A stretch of DNA of 64,000 nt, taken from Aplectana chamaeleonis (taxonomy: Eukaryota > Nematoda > Chromadorea > Rhabditida > Cosmocercidae). Location: NCBI GenBank assembly GCA_029168955.1, contig JAPDOI010001818.1, forward strand, positions 1 to 64,000. The letters run 5' to 3'. The notes under the pieces were generated by a model. The model saw only the letters and a program-made list of their open reading frames with translations. It was not told the DNA's origin and searched no databases. Both the position numbers and the translations under genes were made by a program. Each line of letters opens with the position of its first letter. Position 1 is the stretch's first letter. Below are positions 1-14,400 of this stretch, piece by piece.

Positions 1-3000
1 GTAGTTAATGTTAAACAGTAAGGGGGTAACAAACTTTGATAGTCACTTTCCTTGTCCCTTCCCATCGAAAAGTACAGCCTACGACGTGTTTTAGCGATTT
101 GATCTACCAACTGATAACATCACTTGATATGATAAGCAGTAATAAGTGAAGTAGTTAATGTCAAGCAGTAAGTAACAAACTTGTTAGTCACTCCCCTGTC
201 CCTTCCCTACGAAAAAGTACGTGTTTTAGCGATTTCATCTGCCAACTGATAATATCACTTTGATATGATAAGCTGTAATAAGTGAAGTTGTTAATGTTAA
301 ACAGTAAGTAACAAACTTGTTAGTCACTTTCCTTGTCCCTTCCCATCGAAAAGTACAGCCTACGACGTGTTTTAGAAGGATTTGATCTACCAACTGATAA
401 CATCACTTGATATGATAAGCAGTAATAAGTGAAGTAGTTAATGTCAAGCAGTAAGTAACAAACTTGTTAGTCACTCCCCTGTCCCTTCCCTACGAAAAAG
501 TACGTGTTTTAGCGATTTCATCTGCCAACTGATAATATCACTTGATATGATAAGCTGTAGTAAGTGAAGTAGTTAATGTTAAAACAGTAAGTAACAAACT
601 TGTTAGTCACTTTCCTTTGTCCCTTCCCATCGAAAAGTACAGCCTACGACGTGTTTTAGCGATTTGATCTACCAACTGATAACATCACTTGATATGATAA
701 GCAGTAATAAGTGAAGTAGTTAATGTCAAGCAGTAAGTAACAAACTTGTTAGTCACTCCCCCTGTCCCTTCCCTACGAAAAAGTACGTGTTTTAGCGATT
801 TCATCTGCCAACTGATAATATCACTTGATGTGATAAGCAGTAGTAGGTGAAGTAGTTAATGTTAAACAGTAAGTAAAAAAACTTTATAGTCACTTTCCTT
901 GTCCCTTCCCATCGAAAAGTACAGCCTACGACGTGTTTTAGCGATTTGATCTACCAACTGATAACATCACTTGATATGATAAGCAGTAATAAGTAAAGTA
1001 GTTAATGTCAAGCAGTAAGTAACAAACTTGTTAGTCACTCCCCCTGTCCCTTCCCTACGAAAAAGTACGTGTTTTAGCGATTTCATCTGCCAACTGATAA
1101 TATCACTTGATGTGATAAGCAGTAGTAGGTGAAGTAGTTAATGTTAAACAGTAAGTAAAAAAACTTTATAGTCACTTTCCTTGTCCCTTCCCATCGAAAA
1201 GTACAGCCTACGACGTGTTTTAGCGATTTGATCTACCAACTGATAACATCACTTGATATGATAAGCAGTAATAAGTGAAGTAGTTAATGTTAAACAGTAA
1301 GTAACAAACTTGTTAGTCACTCCCCCTGTCCCTTCCCTAAGAAAAAGGACGTGTTTTAGCGATTTCATCTGCCAACTGGATAATATCACTTGATGATGAT
1401 AAGCAGTAGTAGGTGAAGTAGTTAATGATAAACAGTAAGTAACAAACTTGATAGTCACTTTCCTTGTCCCTTCCCATCGAAAAGTACAGCCTACGACGTG
1501 TTTTAGCGATTTGATCTACCAACTGATAACATCACTTGATATGATAAGCAGTAATAAGTGAAGTAGTTAATGTCAAGCAGTAAGTAACAAACTTGTTAGT
1601 CACTCCCCCTGTCCCTTCCCTACGAAAAAGTACGTGTTTTAGCAATTTCATCTGCCAACTGATAATATCACTTGATATGATAAGCTGTAATAAGTGAAGT
1701 AGTTAATGATAAACAGTAAGTAACAAACTTGATAGTCACTTTCCTTGTCCCTTCCCATCGAAAAGTACAGCCTACGACGTGTTTTAGCGATTTGATCTAC
1801 CAACCGATAACATCACTTGATATGATAAGCTGTAATAAGTGAAGTAGTTAATGTTAAACAGTAAGTAACAAACTTGTTAGTCACTTTCCTTGTCCCTTCC
1901 CATCGAAAAAGTACAGCCTACAACGTGTTTTAGCGATTTGATCTGCCAACTGATAATATCACTTGATATGATAAGCAGTAATAAGTGAAGTAGTTAATGT
2001 CAAGCAGTAAGTAACAAACTTGTTAGTCACCTCCCTGTCCCTTCCCATCGAAAAGTACAGTACGTGTTTTAGCGATTTCATTCTGCCAACTGATAATATC
2101 ACTTGATATGATAAGCAGTAGTAGGTGAAGTAGCTAATGACAAACAGTAACTAACAAACTTCACAGTCACTTTCCTTGTCCCTTCCCATCGAAAAGTACA
2201 GCCTACGACGTGTTTTAGCGATTTGATCTACCAACTGATAACATCACTTGATATTATAAGCAGTAATAAGTGAAGTAGTTAATGTCAAGCAGTAAGTAAC
2301 AAACTTGTTAGTCACTCCCCTGTCCCTTCCCTACGAAAAAGTATGTGTTTTAGCGATTTCATCTGCCAACTGATAATATCACTCTGGATATGATAAGCAG
2401 TAGTAGGTGAAGTAGTTAATGATAAACAGTAAGTAAACAAACTTGATAGTCACTTTCCTTTGTCCCTTCCCATCGAAAAGTACAGCCTACGACGTGTTTT
2501 AGCGATTTGATCTACCAACTGATAAACATCACTTGATATGATAAGCAGTAATAAGTGAAGTAGTTAATGTCAAGCAGTAAGTAACAAACTTGTTAGTCAC
2601 TCCCCCTGTCCCTTCCCTACGAAAAAGTACGTGTTTTAGCGATTTCATCTGCCAACTGATAATATCACTTGATATGATAAGCTGTGGTAGGTGAAGTTGT
2701 TAATGTTAAACAGTAAGTAACAAACTTGATAGTCACTTTCCTTGTCCCTTCCCCATCGAAAAGTACAGCCTACGACGTGTTTTAGCGATTTGATCTACCA
2801 ACTGATAACATCACTTGATATGATAAGCAGTAATAAGTGAAGTAGTTAATGTCAAGCAGTAAGTAACAAACTTGTTAGTCACCCCTGTCCCTTCCCTACG
2901 AAAAGCACGTGTTTTAGCGATTTCATCTGCCAACTGATAATATCACTTGATATGATAAGCAGTAGTAGGTGAAGTACTTAATGATAAAACAGTAAGTAAC

Positions 3001-6000
3001 AAACTTGATAGTCACTTTCCTTGTCCCTTCCCATCGAAAAGTACAGCCTACGACGTGTTTTAGCGATTTGATCTACCAACTGATAACATCACTTGATATG
3101 ATAAGCAGTAATAAGTGAAGTAGTTAATGTCAAGCAGTAAGTAACAAACTTGTTAGTCACTTCCCCTGTCCCTTCCCTACGAAAAAGTACGTGTTTTAGC
3201 GATTTCATCTGCCAACTGATAATATCACTTGATATGATAAGCAGTAGTAGGTGAAGTAGTTAATGTTAAACAGTAAGTAACAAACTTGATAGTCACTTTC
3301 CTTGTCCCTTCCCATCGAAAAGTACAGCCTACGACGTGTTTTAGCGATTTGATCTACCAACTGATAACATCACTTGATATGATAAGCAGTAATAAGTGAA
3401 GTAGTTAATGTCAAGCAGTAAGTAACAAACTTGTTAGTCACTCCTGTCCCTTCCCTACGAAAAGTACGTGTATTAGCGATTTCATCTGCCAACTGATAAT
3501 ATCACTTGATATGATAAGCAGTAGTAGGTGAAGTAGTTAATGATAAACAGTAAGTAACAAACTTGATAGTCACTTTCCTTGTCCCTTCCCATCGAAAAGT
3601 ACAGCCTACGACGTGTTTTAGCGATTTGATCTACCAACTGATAACATCACTTGATATGATAAGCAGTAATAAGTGAAGTAGTTAATGTCAAGCAGTAAGT
3701 AACAAATCTTGTTAGTCACTCCCCTGTCCCTTCCCTACGAAAAAGTACGTGTTTTAGCGATTTCATCTGCCAACTGGATAATATCACTTGATATGATAAG
3801 CAGTAGTAGGTGAAGTAGTTAATGATAAACAGTAAGTAACAAACTTGATAGTCACTTTCCTTGTCCCTTCCCATCGAAAAAGTACAGCCTACGACGTGTT
3901 TTAGCGATTTGATCTACCAACTGATAACATCACTTGGTATGATAAGCAGTAATAAGTGAAGTAGTTAATGTCAAGCAGTAAGTAACAAACTTGTTAGTCA
4001 CTCCCTGTCCCTTCCTACGAAAAAGTACGTGTTTTAGCGATTTCATCTGCCAACTGATAATATCACTTGATATGATAAGCTGTAGTAAGTGAAGTTGTTA
4101 ATGTTAAACAGTAAGTAACAAACTTGCTAGTCACTTTCCTTGTCCCTTCCCATCGAAAAGTTCAGACTACAACGTGTTTTAGCGATTTGATCTACCAACT
4201 GATAACATCACTTGACATGATAAGCAGTAATAAGTCAAGTAGTTAATGTCAAGAAGCAAGTAACAAACTCGTTGGTCACTCCCTGTCCCTTCCCTACGAA
4301 AAAGTACGTGTTTTAGCGATTTCATCTGCCAACTGATAATATGACTTGATATGAGAAGCATTAGTAGGTGAGGTAGTTAGTGTTAAACATCAAGTAACAA
4401 ACTTGATAGTCACTTTCCTTGTCCATTCTCATCGAAAAGTACAGCCTACGACGTGTTTTAGCGATTTGATCTACCAACTGATAACATCACTTGATATGAT
4501 AAGCAGTAATAAGTGAAGTAGTTAATGTCAAGCAGTAAGTAACAAACTTGTTAGTCCCCCGCCTGTCCCTTCCTACGAAAAGTACGTGTTTTAGCGATTT
4601 CATCTGCCAACTGATAATATCACTTGATATGATAAGCTGTAATAAGTGAAGTTGTTAATGTTAAACAGTAAGTAACAAACTTGTTAGTCACTTTCCTTGT
4701 CCCTTCCCATCGAAAAGTACAGCCTACGACGTGTTTTAGCGATTTGATCTACCAACTGATAACATCACTTGATATGATAAGCAGTAATAAGTGAAGTAGT
4801 TAATGTCAAGCAGTAAGTAACAAACTTGTTAGTCACTCCCCCTGTCCCTTCCCTACGAAAAAGTACGTGTTTTAGCGATTTCATCTGCCAACTGATAATA
4901 TCACTTGATATGATAAGCAGTAGTAGGTGAAGTACTTAATGATAAACAGTAAGTAACAAACTTGATAGTCACTTTCCTTGTCCCTTCCCATCGAAAAGTA
5001 CAGCCTACGACGTGTTTTAGCGATTTGATCTACCAACTGATAACATCACTTGATATGATAAGCAGTAATAAGTGAAGTAGTTAATGTCAAGCAGTAAGTA
5101 ACAAACTTGTTAGTCACTCCCCCTGTCCCTTCCCTACGAAAAAGTACGTGTTTTAGCGATTTCATCTGCCAACTGATAATATCACTTGATATGATAAGCA
5201 GTAGTAGGTGAAGTACTTAATGATAAACAGTAAGTAACAAACTTGATAGTCACTTTCCTTGTCCCTTCCCATCGAAAAGTACAGCCTACGACGTGTTTTA
5301 GCGATTTGATCTACCAACTGATAACATCACTTGATATGATAAGCAGTAATAAGTGAAGTAGTTAATGTCAAGCAGTAAGTAACAAACTTGTTAGTCACTC
5401 CCCCTGTCCCTTCCCTACGAAAAAGTACGTGTTTTAGCGATTTCATCTGCCAACTGATAATATCACTTGATATGATAAGCAGTAGTAGGTGAAGTAGTTA
5501 ATGATAAACAGTAAGTAACAAACTTGATAGTCACTTTCCTTGTCCCTTCCCATCGAAAAGTACAGCCTACGACGTGTTTTAGCGATTTCATCTGCCCACT
5601 GATAATATCACTTGATATGATAAGCTGTAATAAGTGAAGTAGTTAATGTCAAGCAGTAAGTAACAAACTTGTTAGTCACTCCCCCTGTCCCTTCCCTACG
5701 AAAAAGTACGTGTTTTAGCAATTTCATCTGCCAACTGATAATATCACTTGATATGATAAGCTGTAATAAGTGAAGTAGTTAATGTCAAGCAGTAAGTAAC
5801 AAACTTGATAGTCACTTTCCTTGTCCCTTCCCATCGAAAAGTACAGCCTACGACGTGTTTTAGCGATTTCATCTGCCCACTGATAATATCACTTGATATG
5901 ATAAGCTGTAATAAGTGAAGTTGTTAATGTTAAACAGTAAGTAACAAACTTGTTAGTCACTTTCCTTGTACCTTCCCATCGAAAAGTACAGCCTACAACG

Positions 6001-8942
6001 TGTTTTAGCGATTTGATCTACCAACTGATAACATCACTTGATATGATAAGCAGTAATAAGTGAAGTAGTTAATGTCAAGCAGTAAGTAACAAACTTGTTA
6101 GTCCCCCCCCTGTCCCTTCCCTACGAAAAAGTACGTGTTTTAGCGATTTCATCTGCCAACTGATAATATCACTTGATATGATAAGCAGTAGTAGGTGAAG
6201 TAGTTAATGATAAACAGTAAGTAACAAACTTGATAGTCACTTTCCTTGTCCCTTCCCATCGAAAAGTACAGCCTACGACGTGTTTTAGCGATTTGATCTA
6301 CCAACTGATAACATCACTTGATATGATAAGCAGTAATAAGTGAAGTAGTTAATGTCAAGCAGTAAGTAACAAACTTGTTAGTCACTCCCCCTGTCCCTTC
6401 CCTACGAAAAAGTACGTGTTTTAGCGATTTCATCTGCCAACTGATAATATCACTTGATATGATAAGCAGTAGTAGGTGAAGTACTTAATGATAAACAGTA
6501 AGTAACAAACTTGATAGTCACTTTCCTTGTCCCTTCCCATCGAAAAGTACAGCCTACGACGTGTTTTAGCGATTTGATCTACCAACTGATAACATCACTT
6601 GATATGATAAGCAGTAATAAGTGAAGTAGTTAATGTCAAGCAGTAAGTAACAAACTTGTTAGTCACTCCTCCTGTCCCTTCCCTACGAAAAAGTACGTGT
6701 TTTAGCGATTTCATCTGCCAACTGATAATATCACTTGATATGATAAGCAGTAGTAGGTGAAGTACTTAATGATAAACAGTAAGTAACAAACTTGATAGTC
6801 ACTTTCCTTGTCCCTTCCCATCGAAAAGTACAGCCTACGACGTGTTTTAGCGATTTGATCTACCAACTGATTACATCACTTGATATGATAAGCAGTAATA
6901 AGTGAAGTAGTTAATGTCAAGCAGTAAGTAACAAACTTGTTAGTCACTCCCCCTGTCCCTTCCCTACGAAAAAGTACGTGTTTTAGCGATTTCATCTGCC
7001 AACTGATAATATCACTTGATATGATAAGCTGTAATAAGTGAAGTTGTTAATGTTAAACAGTAAGTAACAAACTTGTTAGTCACTTTCCTTGTCCCTTCCC
7101 ATCGAAAAGTTCAGCCTACAACGTGTTTTAGCGATTTGATCTACCAACTGATAACATCACTTGATATGATAAGCAGTAATAAGTGAAGTAGTAAATGTCA
7201 AGCAGTAAGTAACAAACTTGTTAGTCACTCCCCCTGTCCCTTCCCTACGAAAAAGTACGTGTTTTAGCGATTTCATCTGCCAACTGATAATATCACTTGA
7301 TATGATAAGCAGTAGTAGGTGAAGTAGTTAGTGTTAAACAGTAAGTAACAAACTTGATAGTCACTTTCCTTGTCCATTCCCATCGAAAAGTACAGCCTAC
7401 GACGTGTTTTAGCGATTTGATCTACCAACTGATAACATCACTTGATATGATAAGCAGTAATAAGTGAAGTAGTTAATGTCAAGCAGTAAGTAACAAACTT
7501 GTTAGTCACTCCCCCTGTCCCTTCCCTACGAAAAAGTACGTGTTTTAGCGATTTCATCTGCCAACTGATAATATCACTTGATATGATAAGCTGTAATAAG
7601 TGAAGTTGTTAATGTTAAACAGTAAGTAACAAACTTGTTAGTCACTTTCCTTGTCCCTTCCCATCGAAAAGTACAGCCTACAACGTGTTTTAGTGATTTG
7701 ATCTACCAACTGATAACATCACTTGATATGATAAGCAGTAATAAGTGAAGTAGTTAATGTCAAGCAGTAAGTAACAAACTTGTTAGTCACTCCCCCTGTC
7801 CCTTCCCTACGAAAAAGTACGTGTTTTAGCGATTTCATCTGCCAACTGATAATATCACTTGATATGATAAGCAGTAGTAGGTGAAGTAGTTAATGATAAA
7901 CAGTAAGTAACAAACTTGATAGTCACTTTCCTTGTCCCTTCCCATCGAAAAGTACAGCCTACGACGTGTTTTAGCGATTTGATCTACCAACTGATAACAT
8001 CACTTGATATGATAAGCAGTAATAAGTGAAGTAGTTAATGTCAAGCAGTAAGTAACAAACTTGTTAGTCACTCCCCCTGTCCCTTCCCTACGAAAAAGTA
8101 CGTGTTTTAGCGATTTCATCTGCCAACTGATAATATCACTTGATATGATAAGCTGTAATAAGTGAAGTTGTTAATGTTAAACAGTAAGTAACAAACTTGT
8201 TAGTCACTTTCCTTGTCCCTTCCCATCGAAAAGTACAGCCTACAACGTGTTTTAGCGATTTGATCTACCAACTGATAACATCACTTGATATGATAAGCAG
8301 TAATAAGTGAAGTAGTTAATGTCAAGCAGTAAGTAACAAACTTGTTAGTCACTCCCCCTGTCCCTTCCCTACGAAAAAGTACGTGTTTTAGCGATTTCAT
8401 CTGCCAACTGATAATATCACTTGATATGATAAGCAGTAGTAGGTGAAGTAGTTAGTGTTAAACAGTAAGTAACAAACTTGATAGTCACTTTCCTTGTCCA
8501 TTCCCATCGAAAAGTACAGCCTACGACGTGTTTTAGCGATTTGATCTACCAACTGATAACATCACTTGATATGATAAGCAGTAATAAGTGAAGTAGTTAA
8601 TGTCAAGCAGTAAGTAACAAACTTGTTAGTCACTCCCCCTGTCCCTTCCCTACGAAAAAGTACGTGTTTTAGCGATTTCATCTGCCAACTGATAATATCA
8701 CTTGATATGATAAGCAGTAGTAGGTGAAGTAGTTAATGATAAACAGTAAGTAACAAACTTGATAGTCACTTTCCTTGTCCCTTCCCATCGAAAAGTACAG
8801 CCTACGACGTGTTTTAGCGATTTGATCTACCAACTGATAACATCACTTGATATGATAAGCAGTAATAAGTGAAGTAGTTAATGTCAAGCAGTAAGTAACA
8901 AACTTGTTAGTCACTCCCCCTGTCCCTTCCCTACGAAAAAGT

Positions 8943-11900
8943 ACGTCTTTTGGCGATTTCATCTGCCAACTGATAATATCACTTGATATGATAAGCAGTA
9001 GTAGGTAAAGTAGTTAATGTTAAACAGTAAGTAACAAACTTGATAGTCACTTTCCTTGTCCCTTCCCATCGAAAAGTACAGCCTACGACGTGTTTTAGCG
9101 ATTTGATCTACCAACTGATAACATCACTTGATATGATAAGCAGTAATAAGTGAAGTAGTTAATGTCAAGCAGTAAGTAACAAACTTGTTAGTCACTCCCC
9201 CTGTCCCTTCCCTACGAAAAAGTACGTGTTTTAGCGATTTCATCTGCCCACTGATAATATCACTTGATATGATAAGCTGTAATAAGTGAAGTTGTTAATG
9301 TTAAACAGTAAGTAACAAACTTGTTAGTCACTTTCCTTGTCCCTTCCCATCGAAAAGTACAGCCTACAACGTGTTTTAGCGATTTCATCTGCCAACTGAT
9401 AATATCACTTGATATGATAAGCAGTAGTAGGTGAAGTAGTTAGTGTTAAACAGTAAGTAACAAACTTGATAGTCACTTTCCTTGTCCATTCCCATCGAAA
9501 AGTACAGCCTACGACGTGTTTTAGCGATTTGATCTACCAACTGATAACATCACTTGATATGATAAGCAGTAATAAGTGAAGTAGTTAATGTCAAGCAGTA
9601 AGTAACAAACTTGTTAGTCACTTTCCTTGTCCCTTCCCTACGAAAAAGTACGTGTTTTAGCGATTTCATCTGCCAACTGATAATATCACTTGATATGATA
9701 AGCAGTAGTAGGTGAAGTAGTTAATGTTAAACAGTAAGTAACAAACTTGATAGTCACTTTCCTTGTCCCTTCCCATCGAAAAGTACAGCCTACGACGTGT
9801 TTTAGCGATTTGATCTACCAACTGATAACATCACTTGATATGATAAGCAGTAATAAGTGAAGTAGTTAATGTCAAGCAGTAAGTAACAAACTTGTTAGTC
9901 ACTCCCCCTGTCCCTTCCCTACGAAAAAGTACGTGTTTTAGCGATTTCATCTGCCCACTGATAATATCACTTGATATGATAAGCTGTAATAAGTGAAGTT
10001 GTTAATGTTAAACAGTAAGTAACAAACTTGTTAGTCACTTTCCTTGTCTCTTCCCATCGAAAAGTACAGCCTACGACGTGTTTTAGCGATTTGATCTACC
10101 AACTGATAACATCACTTGATATGATAAGCAGTAATAAGTGAAGTAGTTAATGCCAAGCAGTAAGTAACAACCTTGTTAGTCACTTCCCCTGTCCCTTCCC
10201 TACGAAAAAGTACGTGTTTTAGCGATTTCATCTGCCAACTGATAATATCACTTGATATGATAAGCAGTAGTAGGTGAAGTAGTTAATGTTAAACAGTAAG
10301 TAACAAACTTGATAGTCACTTTCCTTGTCCCTTCCCATCGAAAAGTACAGCCTACGACGTGTTTTAGCGATTTGATCTACCAACTGATAACATCACTTGA
10401 TATGATAAGCAGTAATAAGTGAAGTAGTTAATGTCAAGCAGTAAGTAACAAACTTGTTAGTCACTCCCTGTCCCTTCCCTACGAAAAAGTACGTCTTTTA
10501 GCGATTTCATCTGCCAACTGATAATATCACTTGATATGATAAGCAGTAGTAGGTGAAGTAGTTAATGTTAAACAGTAAGTAACAAACTTGATAGTCACTT
10601 TCCTTGTCCCTTCCCATCAAAAAGTACAGCCTACGACGTGTTTTAGCGATTTGATCTACCAACTGATAACATCACTTGATATGATAAGCAGTAATAAGTG
10701 AAGTAGTTAATGTCAAGCAGTAAGTAACAAACTTGTTAGTCACTCCCCCTGTCCCTTCCCTACGAAAAAGTACGTGTTTTAGCGATTTCATCCTCCCACT
10801 GATAATATCACTTGATATGATAAGCTGTAATAAGTGAAGTTGTTAATGTTAAACAGTAAGTAACAAACTTGTTAGTCACTTTCCTTGTCCCTTCCCTACG
10901 AAAAGTACAGCCTACAACGTGTTTTAGCGATTTCATCTGCCAACTGATAATATCACTTGATATGATAAGCAGTAGTAGGTGAAGTAGTTAGTGTTAAACA
11001 GTAAGTAACAAACTTGATAGTCACTTTCCTTGTTCATTCCCATCGAAAAGTACAGCCTGCGACGTGTTTTAGCGATTTGATCTACCAACTGATAACATCA
11101 CTTGATATGATAAGCAGTAATAAGTGAAGTAGTTAATGTCAAGCAGTAAGTAACAAACTTGTTAGTCACTTTCCTTGTCCCTTCCCTACGAAAAAGTACG
11201 TGTTTTAGCGATTTCATCTGCCAACTGATAATATCACTTGATATGATAAGCAGTAGTAGGTGAAGTAGTTAATGTTAAACAGTAAGTAACAAACTTGATA
11301 GTCACTTTCCTTGTCCCTTCCCATCGAAAAGTACAGCCTACGACGTGTTTTAGCGATTTGATCTACCAACTGATAACATCACTTGATATGATAAGCAGTA
11401 ATAAGTGAAGTAGTTAATGTCAAGCAGTAAGTAACAAACTTGTTAGTCACTTCCCCTGTCCCTTCCCTACGAAAAAGTACGTGTTTTAGCGATTTCATCT
11501 GCCCACTGATAATATCACTTGATATGATAAGCTGTAATAAGTGAAGTTGTTAATGTTAAACAGTAAGTAACAAACTTGTTAGTCACTTTCCTTGTCTCTT
11601 CCCATCGAAAAGTACAGCCTACGACGTGTTTTAGCGATTTGATCTACCAACTGATAACATCACTTGATATGATAAGCAGTAATAAGTGAAGTAGTTAATG
11701 TCAAGCAGTAAGTAACAAACTTGTTAGTCACTCCCCCTGTCCCTTCCCTACGAAAAAGTACGTGTTTTAGCGATTTCATCTGCCAACTGATAATATCACT
11801 TGATATGATAAGCAGTAGTAGGTGAAGTAGTTAATGATAAACAGTAAGTAACAAACTTGATAGTCACTTTCCTTGTCCCTTCCCATCGAAAAGTACAGCC

Positions 11901-13600
11901 TACGACGTGTTTTAGCGATTTGATCTACCAACTGATAACATCACTTGATATGATAAGCAGTAATATGTGAAGTAGTTTATGTCAAGCAGTAAGTAACAAA
12001 CTTGTTAGTCACTCCTCCTGTCCCTTCCCTACGAAAAAGTACGTCTTTTGGCGATTTCATCTGCCAACTGATAATATCACTTGATATGATAAGCAGTAGT
12101 AGGTAAAGTAGTTAATGTTAAACAGTAAGTAACAAACTTGATAGTCACTTTCCTTGTCCCTTCCCATCGAAAAGTACAGCCTACGACGTGTTTTAGCGAT
12201 TTGATCTACCAACTGATAACATCACTTGATATGATAAGCAGTAATAAGTGAAGTAGTTAATGTCTAGCAGTAAGTAACAAACTTGTTAGTCACTCCCCCT
12301 GTCCCTTCCCTACGAAAAAGTACGTGTTTTAGCGATTTCATCCTCCCACTGATAATATCACTTGATATGATAAGCTGTAATAAGTGAAGTTGTTAATGTT
12401 AAACAGTAAGTAACAAACTTGTTAGTCACTTTCCTTGTCCCTTCCCATCGAAAAGTACAGCCTACAACGTGTTTTAGCGATTTCATCTGCCAACTGATAA
12501 TATCACTTGATATGATAAGCAGTAGTAGGTGAAGTAGTTAGTGTTAAACAGTAAGTAACAAACTTGATAGTCACTTTCCTTGTCCATTCCCATCGAAAAG
12601 TACAGCCTACGACGTGTTTTAGCGATTTGATCTACCAACTGATAACATCACTTGATATGATAAGCAGTAATAAGTGAAGTAGTTAATGTCAAGCAGTAAG
12701 TAACAAACTTGTTAGTCACTTTCCTTGTCCCTTCCCTACGAAAAAGTACGTGTTTTAGCGATTTCATCTGCCAACTGATAATATCACTTGATATGATAAG
12801 CAGTAGTAGGTGAAGTAGTTAATGTTAAACAGTAAGTAACAAACTTGATAGTCACTTTCCTTGTCCCTTCCCATCGAAAAGTACAGCCTACGACGTGTTT
12901 TAGCGATTTGATCTACCAACTGATAACATCACTTGATATGATAAGCAGTAATAAGTGAAGTAGTTAATGTCAAGCAGTAAGTAACAAACTTGTTAGTCAC
13001 TTTCCTTGTCCCTTTCCTACGAAAAAGTACGTATTTTAGCGATTTCATCTGCCCACTGATAATATCACTTGATATGATAAGCTGTAATAAGTGAAGTTGT
13101 TAATGTTAAACAGTAAGTAACAAACTTGTTAGTCACTTTCCTTGTCTCTTCCCATCGAAAAGTACAGCCTACGACGTGTTTTAGCGATTTGATCTACCAA
13201 CTGATAACATCACTTGCTATGATAAGCAGTAATAAGTGAAGTAGTTAATGTCAAGCAGTAAGTAACAAACTTGTTAGTCACTCCCCCTGTCCCTTCCCTA
13301 CGAAAAAGTACGTGTTTTAGCGATTTCATCTGCCAACTGATAATATCACTTGATATGATAAGCAGTAGTAGGTGAAGTAGTTAATGTTAAACAGTAAGTA
13401 ACAAACTTGATAGTCACTTTCTTTGTCCCTTCCCATCGAAAAGTACAGCCTACGACGTGTTTTAGCGATTTGATCTACCAACTGATAACATCACTTGATA
13501 TGATAAGCAGTAATAAGTGAAGTAGTTAATGTCAAGCAGTAAGTAACAAACTTGTTAGTCACTCCCCCTGTCCCTTCCCTACGAAAAAGTACGTGTTTTA
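8943..13600. repeat. 11-monomer (1,550-bp) higher-order repeat inside the satellite
   Basis: Private variants recur every 1,548-1,550 bp. ACGTCTTTT (for ACGTGTTTT) is at 8,943, 10,491 and 12,041; GTTAGTG (for GTTAATG) at 9,436, 10,984 and 12,534; TGTCTCTTCC at 10,043, 11,591 and 13,141; TCCTCCCACT at 10,791 and 12,341. The length equals five 281-bp dimers plus one 145-bp monomer, so an odd number of monomers. The odd monomer is a hybrid with a type-A first half and a type-B second half, for example near 9,330-9,436. About three copies are present. This is the expected product of out-of-register unequal crossover followed by amplification. Confidence 0.85.
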
Positions 13601-14400
13601 GCGATTTCATCTGCCCACTGATAATATCACTTGATATGATAAGCTGTAATAAGTGAAGTTGTTAATGTTAAACAGTAAGTAACAAACTTGTTAGTCACTT
13701 TCCTTGTCTCTTCCCATCGAAAAGTACAGCCTACGACGTGTTTTAGCGATTTGATCTACCAACTGATAACATTACTTGCTATGATAAGCAGTAATAAGTG
13801 AAGTAGTTAATGTCAAGCAGTAAGTAACAAACTTGTTAGTCACTCCCCCTGTCCCTTCCCTACGAAAAAGTACGTGTTTTAGCGATTTCATCTGCCAACT
13901 GATAATATCACTTGATATGATAAGCAGTAGTAGGTGAAGTAGTTAATGTTAAACAGTAAGTAACAAACTTGATAGTCACTTTCCTTGTCCCTTCCCATCG
14001 AAAAGTACAGCCTACGACGTGTTTTAGCGATTTGATCTACCAACTGATAACATCACTTGATATGATAAGCAGTAATATGTGAAGTAGTTAATGTCAAGCA
14101 GTAAGTAACAAACTTGTTAGTCACTCCCCTGTCCCTTCCCTACGAAAAAGTACGTGTTTTAGCGATTTCATCTGCCCACTGATAATATCACTTGATATGA
14201 TAAGCTGTAATAAGTGAAGTTGTTAATGTTAAACAGTAAGTAACAAACTTGTTAGTCACTTTCCTTGTCCCTTCCCATCGAAAAGTACAGCCTACGACGT
14301 GTTTTAGCGATTTGATCTACCAACTGATAACATCACTTGCTATGATAAGCAGTAATAAGTGAAGTAGTTAATGTCAAGCAGTAAGTAACAAACTTGTTAG
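13141..14400. repeat. Tetrameric (562-bp) local higher-order repeat
   Basis: The variant ACTTGCTATGAT (for ACTTGATATGAT) occurs at 13,212, 13,774 and 14,335, spaced 562 and 561 bp, which is two 281-bp dimers. It adjoins the 1,550-bp higher-order repeat and looks like a separate, younger local amplification. Confidence 0.7.

Noticed and set aside
1249..1522. Minus-strand ORFs of 60-70 codons in the satellite
   Set aside because: They follow the repeat period, contain stops in neighbouring units and differ between copies; no independent evidence of coding.
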